Assembly (NCBI GenBank): GCA_003511785.1
Contig: DOIS01000192.1
Span: 3,966-13,632 of the forward strand
Source of the DNA: Paracoccaceae bacterium
Lineage (GTDB): Bacteria > Pseudomonadota > Alphaproteobacteria > Rhodobacterales > Rhodobacteraceae
Direction: 5' to 3'
DNA length: 9,667 nucleotides
Made by a program: the position numbers and the translations under genes. Under the pieces are notes generated by a model that saw only the letters and a list, made by a program, of their open reading frames with translations, made no database searches and had not been told where the DNA came from. This document shows positions 1 through 7,270 of this stretch, piece after piece (within the stretch, counting starts at the first letter, position 1; each line of letters opens with the position of its first letter).

Positions 1-29
1 CCCTTGTCCGGCTCGTGCGTGCCCGGGCC

Positions 30-2051
30 TTAGCCGAGCAATTCCTTGACCTTGTCGGCGGCCGCCTGCGCGGTGATGCCGAATTCCTCGAAGAGCACGT
101 TCGCCGGGGCCGAGGCGCCGAAGCTGTCCATGCCGATGAACCCGGCCTTGGCCTCGCGCCCGCGCTCGCCCAGCAGCCAGCGGTCCCAGCCGCCGTCGCG
201 CACGGCGGCCTCGATGCCCACGCGCACGGGGCCGGCGGGCAACGCCTTGCGGCGATAGCTCTCGTCCTGCTCGGCGAAAAGCTCCATGCAGGGCATGGAG
301 ACCACGCGCGTTCCGATCCCCTCGGCCTCCAGCATCTCGCGCGCCTGAAGCGCCAGATGCACCTCGGACCCGGTGGCGATCAGGATCGCCTGGCGTTTGC
401 CCGTCGCATCGGCCAGCACATAGGCGCCCTGCGCGGTCAGGTTCTTCGTCTTGTGCTCGGTGCGCACGGCCGGAACGCCCTGGCGGGTCAGCGACAGCAC
501 GGTGGGCGTGGTCTGCGAGGTCAGCGCGATCTCCCAGGCCTCGGCGGTCTCGACCGTGTCGGCGGGGCGGATCACCCGGGTGTTGGGCGTGGCGCGGCTG
601 ATCGCCAGGTGCTCGACCGGCTGGTGGGTGGGGCCGTCCTCGCCCAGGCCGATGGAGTCATGCGTCATCACGAAGACGGTTGGCACGCGCATCAGCGCCG
701 CCAGCCGCATCGCCGGACGGGCATAGTCGGTGAAGGCCATGAAGGTGCCGCCATAGGGGCGGATGCCGCCATGCAGCGCCATGCCGTTCATAGCCGCCGC
801 CATGCCATGTTCGCGGATGCCGTAATGGATGTAACGTCCCTTGCGGTTCTCGGGCAGGAAAACCTCGAGATCGCCGGTCTTGGTGTTGTTCGAGCCGGTC
901 AGGTCCGCCGAACCGCCCAGCGTTTCGGGCATGATCGGGTTGACCACCTCCAGCACCTGTTCGGAACTGGCGCGGGTGGCGAGCTTGGCGCCGGCTTCGC
1001 TGGCCTGTTTCTTGAGCGCGCGGATCGTGGCCGAGAGCCGTTTGGGCGCGGCGCCGGCCTGCACCCGCTCGAACTCGGCCCGGCGGCGCTCGGAGAGCTC
1101 GCCCAGGCGGTCGGTCCACGCGGCGCGGTCGGCGGCGCCGCGCTTGCCGATCTCTTCCCAGGCGGCTTTCACCTCGGCGGGCACCTCGAACGGGCCCCCG
1201 GTCCAGCCATAGGCTGTCTTGGCGTCCGCGATCAGGGTCTCGTCGGTCAGCGCACCATGGCCCTTGGACGTGTCCTGCGCCGAGGAGCCCAGCGCGATGT
1301 GGGTCTTGCAGGCGATCATGGTGGGCTTGCGGCCCTTCCCGGCCTCGCGCAGCGCGCCGTCGATGGCCTCGGGGTCGTGGCCGTCGATCTCGATCACCTT
1401 CCAGCCGCTCGCGCGGAAGCGGGCGACCTGGTCGGTGCGACAGGCGATGTCCACGGTGCCGTCGATGGTGATGTTGTTGTTGTCCCACAGCACCACGAGC
1501 TTGCCCAGTTCCAGCCGCCCGGCCAGGCCGATGGCCTCCTGGCTGATGCCTTCCATCAGGCAGCCGTCGCCGGCGATCACGAACGTGCGGTGATCCACCA
1601 CCTTCTTGCCGAAGCGTGCGCGCAGCGCCTCCTCGGCGATGGCGAAGCCCACGGCATTGGCCAGCCCCTGGCCCAGCGGGCCGGTGGTGGTCTCGATCGC
1701 GGGATGCATGAAGTTCTCGGGGTGGCCGGCGGTGCGCGCGCCCAACTGGCGGAAATTGCGCAGCTGGTCGAGCTCCATTCCCGCGTGCCCGGTCAGGTGC
1801 AGCAGCGAGTAGAGCAGCATCGAGCCGTGCCCGGCCGACAGGATGAAGCGGTCGCGGTCCGGCCAGTCGGGGGCGGAGGCGTCGAATTTCAGGTGCTTCT
1901 CGAACAGCACGGTCGCCACGTCGGCCATGCCCATCGGCATGCCGGAGTGGCCCGAATTGGCGGCGTGCACGGCGTCGAGCGTCAGGGCGCGGATCGCGGC
2001 GGCCTTGGTCCAGTGGTCGGGATGGGCGGCGCGCAGGGCTTGGATGTCCAC
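30..2051 (-). CDS. tkt: Transketolase
   Basis: This gene encodes a 673-residue transketolase, close to the usual family length of about 660-670. The enzyme is cytosolic and uses thiamine diphosphate (ThDP) to move two-carbon ketol units between sugar phosphates in the non-oxidative pentose phosphate pathway, and in the Calvin cycle where present. Visible motifs are SGHSGMPMG (His35) and SAGHGS (His75), the ThDP/metal motif GDGCLMEG at 161-168 ending in NNN at 191-193, GGSADLTGSN at 379-388, and GIREHGM with the conserved cofactor-activating Glu414. THDSIGLGEDGPTHQP follows at 463-478. The domain order is PP, Pyr, then the C-terminal domain. The start is GTG at 2051, chosen because AAGGA lies 8 nt upstream (2060-2064) and the N-terminus MDIQALRAAHPDHW suits the family. 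The stop is TAA. It diverges from zauP-zapA. The assignment is secure. Confidence 0.97.
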   Translation of the reverse strand: MDIQALRAAHPDHWTKAAAIRALTLDAVHAANSGHSGMPMGMADVATVLFEKHLKFDASAPDWPDRDRFILSAGHGSMLLYSLLHLTGHAGMELDQLRNFRQLGARTAGHPENFMHPAIETTTGPLGQGLANAVGFAIAEEALRARFGKKVVDHRTFVIAGDGCLMEGISQEAIGLAGRLELGKLVVLWDNNNITIDGTVDIACRTDQVARFRASGWKVIEIDGHDPEAIDGALREAGKGRKPTMIACKTHIALGSSAQDTSKGHGALTDETLIADAKTAYGWTGGPFEVPAEVKAAWEEIGKRGAADRAAWTDRLGELSERRRAEFERVQAGAAPKRLSATIRALKKQASEAGAKLATRASSEQVLEVVNPIMPETLGGSADLTGSNNTKTGDLEVFLPENRKGRYIHYGIREHGMAAAMNGMALHGGIRPYGGTFMAFTDYARPAMRLAALMRVPTVFVMTHDSIGLGEDGPTHQPVEHLAISRATPNTRVIRPADTVETAEAWEIALTSQTTPTVLSLTRQGVPAVRTEHKTKNLTAQGAYVLADATGKRQAILIATGSEVHLALQAREMLEAEGIGTRVVSMPCMELFAEQDESYRRKALPAGPVRVGIEAAVRDGGWDRWLLGERGREAKAGFIGMDSFGASAPANVLFEEFGITAQAAADKVKELLG

Positions 2052-2059
2052 GGGCGGGA

Positions 2060-2064
2060 TCCTT
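2060..2064 (-). promoter_or_regulatory. Ribosome binding site of tkt
   Basis: On the minus strand AAGGA stands 8 nt before the GTG codon at 2051. It decides the start of tkt, because no ATG with a comparable site lies nearby in frame. Confidence 0.6.
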
Positions 2065-2091
2065 CGGTAGCAAGGGTTGCGGTCAGGCGCG

Positions 2092-2119
2092 TGAATATCA
2101 GCCGCGCCCCGAAGTTCAA
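2092..2119 (-). promoter_or_regulatory. Putative sigma-70-type promoter of tkt
   Basis: On the minus strand TTGAAC (2114-2119) and TATTCA (2092-2097) are separated by 16 bp. Both boxes are close to housekeeping promoter hexamers. Transcription would begin near 2085 and give a leader of about 35 nt. This is a match by eye only; no transcript data were available. Confidence 0.4.
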
Positions 2120-2125
2120 GCGCAA

Positions 2126-2141
2126 GCGCCCGCGCGGGCGC
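2126..2141. repeat. 16-bp perfect GC palindrome between tkt and zauP
   Basis: GCGCCCGCGCGGGCGC is identical to its own reverse complement. It lies just upstream of the -35 box proposed for tkt, in the divergent control region. It could be an operator or simply GC-rich chance. I recognise no regulator for it. Confidence 0.35.
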
Positions 2142-2193
2142 AGGGTCACTTGAAGGCCGCGCGGCAAGCGGTTGATTGCAAAGGGGAGGAAAT

Positions 2194-2223
2194 TTGCAGG
2201 GGCTTTGGCTAGACTGCTATCAA
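2194..2223 (+). promoter_or_regulatory. Possible promoter of the zauP-zapA operon
   Basis: On the plus strand TTGCAG (2194-2199) is followed after 18 bp by TATCAA (2218-2223), inside the only AT-richer stretch of the tkt-zauP spacer. The leader would be about 80 nt. The match is weak and other placements are possible. Confidence 0.25.
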
Positions 2224-2312
2224 GCCGGTGATTGGCCGATTCGTCCGCGGGCGGGGCCCGGTCGGCGAAGAACAGGAACGCGCCGCAGGGCGCAAGCGGA
2301 GTGGTGAGGCGC

Positions 2313-3002
2313 ATGAGCCAGATCGACGAACTTCAATCCAGGCTGACGGCCGCGATGGACCGTATCGGGGCAGGGCTCGAGGCGGTGCAGGCGGCCGCGG
2401 CGCGATCGGCCCCCGCGGCCGAGGCGCCCGAGGGCGACCTTGCCGAGGCGCTGGAGGAAGAGAAGCTGGCCAATGCTCAGTTGCAGGAACGTCTGAAGAC
2501 CATCAAGGCGCGGCAGGAAGAGGCCCAGGCCGCGCGCGATGCCGAGCATGGCGAGGCGCTGGAGGCGCTGAAATCCGCCCATGCGGCCGAGCTTGCCGCG
2601 CTGACATCGGCCCATGCCGAGGAACTCGACCGGCTGAAGGCGGAGCACGAGGCGGCGCTTGCCGCGCAGCGCAGCGAGTTGGAGGCCGCCGCGCAGGAGG
2701 TTCAGGCCACGGCCGCCCGCGCCGAGACCGAGGCCCAGGCCGAGGCGATGGCCAAGCTCGACATGGACGTGCAGCGGCTGCGCCAGTCCAACGACCAGCT
2801 GCGCGCCAGCAACGAGCTGTTGCGCAAGGCCAACGAGGAGGGCGTGGGCGATCCCTCGCTCATCAACCGCGCGATGTTGTCGGAACTGGAATCGCTGCGT
2901 GCCGCGCGCGCCACCGACGCCGCCGAGGCGGGCGCGGTGATCGCCCGGCTCGAGCCGCTTCTGGCCGGGGCGGCCAATCTGCCCGAGGGGGAGGACGAAT
3001 GA
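2313..3002 (+). CDS. Coiled-coil cell-division protein, ZauP-like (ZapA partner)
   Basis: The product is a 229-residue, Ala/Glu-rich, almost entirely helical protein with no signal peptide or membrane segment. Long coiled coils span about 42-175. Residues 78-132 are five tandem 11-residue units, of which the first four carry His at 79, 90, 101 and 112. The segment QRLRQSNDQLRASNELLRKANE (154-175) is followed by a GDPSLINRAMLSELESLRAARA region. The C-terminus is acidic. In Caulobacter the coiled-coil protein ZauP is encoded in an operon with ZapA and helps it focus the Z-ring. Position directly before zapA and overall composition suggest the same role here, but this is inferred from context. 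The ATG at 2313 is preferred over an in-frame ATG at 2232, because GGAG (2298-2301) precedes it and MSQIDELQSRL begins the helix. The stop codon overlaps the zapA start. Confidence 0.75.
   Translation: MSQIDELQSRLTAAMDRIGAGLEAVQAAAARSAPAAEAPEGDLAEALEEEKLANAQLQERLKTIKARQEEAQAARDAEHGEALEALKSAHAAELAALTSAHAEELDRLKAEHEAALAAQRSELEAAAQEVQATAARAETEAQAEAMAKLDMDVQRLRQSNDQLRASNELLRKANEEGVGDPSLINRAMLSELESLRAARATDAAEAGAVIARLEPLLAGAANLPEGEDE
2544..2708 (+). repeat. Five tandem 33-bp (11-residue) coding repeats
   Basis: Within the ZauP-like gene, residues 78-132 read as five consecutive 11-mers: EHGEALEALKS, AHAAELAALTS, AHAEELDRLKA, EHEAALAAQRS and ELEAAAQEVQA. The first four share His at position 2 and Leu at position 6. 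Position 9 is mostly Leu. An 11-residue period is typical of hendecad coiled coils, which are straight or slightly right-handed. The DNA copies have diverged, so this is an old protein repeat and not a recent DNA expansion. Confidence 0.75.
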
Positions 3003-3397
3003 TGCCCGAAGTCACCATCCAGATCGGCGGCCGCGATTTCGACGTGTCCTGCCAAGAGGGCGAGGAAAGCTATCTGCACGCCGCGGCCAAGATGCTCGAC
3101 GACGAGGCGCAGGTTCTGGCCAACCAGATCGGGCGGATGCCCGAGGCGCGGATGCTGCTGATGGCGGGGTTGATGCTGGCCGATAAAACCGCCGCGGTCG
3201 AGGACCGGGTGCGCGAGGTCGAGGACGAGCTGGCCGCCGCGAAGGCGGAACTGGAGCGGCTGAAAGCGGCCCCGAAACCCGAGCCCGAGCGCATCGAGGT
3301 GCCGGTGATCCCGGACGACGTGACCGACACGCTGGCCGAACTGGCGGCACGGGCCGAGGCGCTGGCCGCCGAGATCGAGGAGAAGGCCGAGGGCTGA
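3002..3397 (+). CDS. zapA: Cell division protein ZapA
   Basis: The product is a 131-residue ZapA-family protein, a cytosolic FtsZ-binding factor that cross-links protofilaments and stabilises the Z-ring. The N-terminal globular part VTIQIGGRDFDVSCQEGEE, then LHAAAKMLDDEA, matches the ZapA domain. The helix RMLLMAGLMLADKTAAVEDR leads into a coiled coil (about 60-95). A Pro-rich linker (PKPEPERIEVPVIPDD) and a short C-terminal helix follow. Two adjacent ATGs exist, at 2999 and 3002. GGAGG at 2990-2994 is 7 nt before the second and only 4 nt before the first, so 3002 is preferred. Either way the start overlaps the stop of the upstream gene (TGA at 3000-3002), which points to translational coupling with the ZauP-like protein. 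No sign of a 6S RNA gene follows. Confidence 0.9.
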   Translation: MPEVTIQIGGRDFDVSCQEGEESYLHAAAKMLDDEAQVLANQIGRMPEARMLLMAGLMLADKTAAVEDRVREVEDELAAAKAELERLKAAPKPEPERIEVPVIPDDVTDTLAELAARAEALAAEIEEKAEG

Positions 3398-3452
3398 GGC
3401 GGTCGCACCTCGCATGCCCGGCCCGGCGGGTTGTGGCCGCGTGACCGGGTTT

Positions 3453-3474
3453 CCAAATTTTCGGGAAAATTTGG
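3453..3474. terminator. Perfect dyad 1 between zapA and grxD, likely bidirectional terminator
   Basis: CCAAATTTTC and GAAAATTTGG form a perfect 10-bp inverted repeat around GG. It lies 56 nt after the zapA stop, between convergent genes. There is no external T-run, but the arm itself is AT-rich in the middle. Termination is inferred from position and symmetry. Confidence 0.5.
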
Positions 3475-3501
3475 GCCCAGAGTTTCGCGGAAACTCTGGG
3501 C
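3475..3501. terminator. Perfect dyad 2, abutting dyad 1
   Basis: GCCCAGAGTTTC and GAAACTCTGGGC form a perfect 12-bp inverted repeat around GCG, starting at the base after dyad 1 and ending 7 nt before the grxD stop. It is symmetric, so it could end transcription of grxD, zapA or both. The two dyads share the core TTTC-G(n)-GAAA. Confidence 0.5.
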
Positions 3502-3507
3502 GAAAGA

Positions 3508-3870
3508 TCAGGCGTTGGCTTCTCGGATCTTCTCGGCGGCGTCCTTGTCATAGGCCACGCCGTTCTGTTCGAAGAGCTGGTCCAGTTCGCCCGAGAGCGT
3601 CATCTCGGTGATGATGTCGCAACCGCCGACGAACTCGCCCTTGACGTAAAGCTGCGGGATGGTGGGCCAGTCGGAGAAATCCTTGATGCCTTGGCGGATC
3701 TCCTCGTCGGCCAGCACGTTCACGTCCTGGAACTGCACGCCCATGTAGTTCAGCATCCCGGCCACGCGGCTGGAAAACCCGCATTGCGGCATTTCCTTGG
3801 TGCCCTTCATGTAAAGCACCACGTCATTGGCGCTGATCGTGTCCTGGATCTGGGTCTTTGCGTCGGTCAT
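3508..3870 (-). CDS. grxD: Monothiol glutaredoxin, Grx4/GrxD family (canonical form)
   Basis: Read from the internal ATG at 3870, the product has 120 residues, the normal length of bacterial CGFS glutaredoxins. It shows MKGTKEMPQCGFS with Lys22 and the single-cysteine site C30-G-F-S33, the cis-proline segment WPTIPQLYVKGEFVGG (68-83), and the glutathione-binding GGCD (82-85). In this family the protein binds a glutathione-ligated [2Fe-2S] cluster, delivers clusters, and pairs with BolA proteins. A BolA-family gene is indeed the next gene upstream. The start is supported by GGAG 5 nt before this ATG (ACGGAGACAAG-ATG) and by the family N-terminus MTDAKTQIQDTI. The frame is, however, open upstream, so a longer product is also possible (see the entry for 3508-4128). 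Confidence 0.9.
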   Translation of the reverse strand: MTDAKTQIQDTISANDVVLYMKGTKEMPQCGFSSRVAGMLNYMGVQFQDVNVLADEEIRQGIKDFSDWPTIPQLYVKGEFVGGCDIITEMTLSGELDQLFEQNGVAYDKDAAEKIREANA

Positions 3871-4128
3871 CTTGTCTCCGTCCTGTTCTGCGTGGTCGGG
3901 TGTGTCGGTTTCGGATGGGTCGTCGGAGGGATCGAACTCCTCCGGGTCGAAGCTTTCCTCGCCCTCGGGGATCGGTCCGACATGGGTGGTGTTGGTGTCG
4001 GGGCAGTAGGTCAGCCCGTAGGAATTCGGCCCCTCGTGTTTCCAGCGGCGGTACTCGGTCCAGTCGGCATAGGCGAAGACGGCGACCGCCGGCACCAGAA
4101 TGAGCATGGCGATCATGGTCGCCTTCAT
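3508..4128 (-). CDS. Long form: membrane-anchor segment fused in frame to GrxD
   Basis: The grxD frame continues upstream with no stop to an ATG at 4128 and predicts 206 residues. That ATG has its own GGAG 5 nt upstream. Residues about 4-20 (MIAMLILVPAVAVFAYA) look like one membrane helix or uncleaved signal anchor. They are followed by TEYRRWKHEGPNSYGLTY, CPDTNTTHVGPIP and a very acidic stretch rich in Asp, Glu and Pro (about 55-86), then the full glutaredoxin at 87-206. Codon choice in the extension is as G/C-biased as its neighbours, so it is genuinely coding. It begins 21 nt after the BolA-family stop. My reading is that a small membrane protein gene and grxD have become one frame; both long and short products could be made. 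I do not recognise a function for the first 86 residues. Confidence 0.55.
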   Translation of the reverse strand: MKATMIAMLILVPAVAVFAYADWTEYRRWKHEGPNSYGLTYCPDTNTTHVGPIPEGEESFDPEEFDPSDDPSETDTPDHAEQDGDKMTDAKTQIQDTISANDVVLYMKGTKEMPQCGFSSRVAGMLNYMGVQFQDVNVLADEEIRQGIKDFSDWPTIPQLYVKGEFVGGCDIITEMTLSGELDQLFEQNGVAYDKDAAEKIREANA

Positions 4129-4149
4129 GGGGTCTCCATCAATCGGGTG

Positions 4150-4392
4150 TTAGTCGGGCGCCTTCGTTGTCAGGGCCAGCGCGTGCAACTCGCCTTGGCT
4201 GCCATCCATCTTGCCCTTGAGCGCGGCATAGACGGCGCGCTGCTGCTGCACCCGGTTCTTGCCGCGAAAGCTCTCGTCGATCACCTCGGCGGCGTAGTGA
4301 TTCCCGTCGCCCGCCAGGTCGGTGATGGTGATCTTCGCCTGCGGAAAGCTGGCGCGGATCAGGTCTTCGATTTCCTGGGCTTGCATGGCCAT
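4150..4392 (-). CDS. BolA/IbaG-family iron-sulfur protein
   Basis: The product has 80 residues, nearer the short BolA2/IbaG type than the roughly 105-residue E. coli BolA. It reads MAMQAQEIEDLIRASFP, then ITITDLAGDGNHYAAEVI (with His32), FRGKNRVQQQRAVYAALKG, and GELHALALTTKAPD with the conserved C-terminal His70 that ligates the cluster in BolA-glutaredoxin complexes. The family acts in the cytosol with CGFS glutaredoxins in Fe-S trafficking and iron sensing, which agrees with grxD lying next downstream on the same strand. The start at 4392 is chosen because AGGAG lies 9 nt upstream. An in-frame ATG at 4443 would add 17 residues translated from the hairpin region and lacks family resemblance. 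The stop is TAA. Confidence 0.92.
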   Translation of the reverse strand: MAMQAQEIEDLIRASFPQAKITITDLAGDGNHYAAEVIDESFRGKNRVQQQRAVYAALKGKMDGSQGELHALALTTKAPD

Positions 4393-4429
4393 GCGGGAAA
4401 GCTCCTGTTGTCTCGGTCCCTGATGTAGA

Positions 4430-4474
4430 ACGCCATAGGCCACGGCGCAAGGGAGGCGCCGTGGCCTATGGCGT
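4430..4474 (-). terminator. 19-bp perfect hairpin between purL and the BolA-family gene
   Basis: Bases 4430-4448 and 4456-4474 are exact reverse complements (core GGCCACGGCGC / GCGCCGTGGCC) around a 7-nt loop. It lies 33 nt after the purL stop and 37 nt before the BolA-family ATG. On the minus strand the stem is followed by TTCTACATC, a poor T-tract. It may end purL transcription, or lower and stabilise expression of the downstream genes within one operon. Confidence 0.6.
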
Positions 4475-4506
4475 ATTTCAAAGGTATATTTGCGCGCGGC
4501 CCGCGC

Positions 4507-6666
<2,160 letters not shown>

Positions 6667-6692
6667 CCCGTGTGGTCCCCCTTGGCAACGGT

Positions 6693-6719
6693 GCCCTGTC
6701 CTTAATCCAAGGACAGGGC
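6693..6719 (-). terminator. Hairpin between the PRC-barrel gene and purL
   Basis: GCCCTGTCCTT and AAGGACAGGGC form a perfect 11-bp stem with a 5-nt loop. It lies 87 nt after the stop of the PRC-barrel-like gene and 27 nt before the purL ATG. It lacks a T-run. It is most likely a terminator for the upstream gene; a role in the purL leader is also possible. Confidence 0.5.
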
Positions 6720-6805
6720 GGGGGGAAGGGGGTGCGGGACCGCCCGGAACGGCCGCAGGGTCGCGCGTGGAGAGGGCCGCTCCCCCGGCCGTCCCAGCGT
6801 GCGCC

Positions 6806-7165
6806 TTACTGCCCGGCGTGTTGCATCAGGTAGGCGCGGATCTCGTCCGCGGGCCAAGTCAACTCGATCGAGCCGCCGGACTCCCAACGCGGGTCAAGAT
6901 CGAAAATCCAGCCGGCGATGCCGTCGATGGCGTGATCGTCGAACATGACCATGATCTTGCGGTCACCGTTGGCATCCAGGCCGACGCGGCTCACCGTGCC
7001 GATCTCGACCCCTTCGGAATCGAAGACCGGGTCGCCCACGAATTCGCTGTTCTCTTCGGTCAGGGTCTCGCCGCTGTCGGCGGGGGTGGCAGCCTCGGAC
7101 AGCACCAGAGCATGGGCGCTGGTGCCGATGGCGAGAGCGGCCAGGGTTGTCAGAATGCGTTTCAT
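6806..7165 (-). CDS. Small secreted PRC-barrel-like protein
   Basis: The product has 119 residues. MKRILTTLAALAIGTSAHA is a typical Sec signal peptide (Lys2, Arg3, hydrophobic core, Ala-His-Ala cleavage motif near 19), so the mature protein of about 100 residues should be periplasmic. The segment FVGDPVFDSEGVEIGTVSRV, then GLDANGDRKIMVMFDD, resembles the PRC-barrel fold (a short beta domain with a D-x-x-G-x-x-I-G-x-V turn). The C-terminal part contains IAGWIFDLDPRW and ends WPADEIRAYLMQHAGQ. The ATG at 7165 has AGGAG 8 nt upstream; a longer frame to 7240 would bury the signal peptide and is rejected. It lies 105 bp downstream of the mscS-like gene on the same strand. Family membership is moderately sure. 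No specific function can be given. Confidence 0.8.
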   Translation of the reverse strand: MKRILTTLAALAIGTSAHALVLSEAATPADSGETLTEENSEFVGDPVFDSEGVEIGTVSRVGLDANGDRKIMVMFDDHAIDGIAGWIFDLDPRWESGGSIELTWPADEIRAYLMQHAGQ

Positions 7166-7218
7166 TTCGATCACTCCTGTCATTGGTGGCATGAAAACGC
7201 CGTTTCGACAGGAAGGTT

Positions 7219-7259
7219 CCCCCGGCCCAGATATCCTCACGCGGGGCCGGGGCCGGGGG
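7219..7259 (-). terminator. GC-rich hairpin after the mscS-like gene
   Basis: CCCCCGGCCC at 7219-7228 can pair with GGGCCGGGGG at 7250-7259, or in a nine-base register with 7244-7252. It lies 11 nt after the channel stop codon. There is no T-tract. It may be a weak terminator or an attenuator before the PRC-barrel gene. Confidence 0.35.
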
Positions 7260-7270
7260 CCGGCGAGGCG

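Noticed and set aside
15..2153. Long plus-strand open frame (712 residues) antisense to tkt
   Set aside because: It is a shadow of tkt caused by G/C-rich third codon positions. Its product is His/Gly/Ala/Arg-rich without any recognisable domain.
2228..3397. Open frame running through the zauP region into zapA as one 389-residue protein
   Set aside because: The part before 2999 is a Gly/Arg/Ala-rich out-of-frame reading of the ZauP-like gene. Only the ZapA part shows family sequence.
3398..3507. 6S RNA gene (ssrS), which often follows zapA in bacteria
   Set aside because: The gap is only 110 nt and is largely filled by two short perfect hairpins. I see no long irregular stem with a central bubble.
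4393..4443. Upstream ATG at 4443 for the BolA-family gene
   Set aside because: The added residues come from the hairpin loop and stem region, have no family match, and the ATG at 4392 has the better ribosome binding site.
7166..7240. Upstream ATG at 7240 for the PRC-barrel-like gene
   Set aside because: It would place 25 unlike residues before a perfect signal peptide. AGGAG precedes the ATG at 7165.
7243..7259. GGGGCC-type repeat as a microsatellite or full quadruplex
   Set aside because: Only three runs of four or more G are present and about 2.5 units of repeat, too short to claim either.
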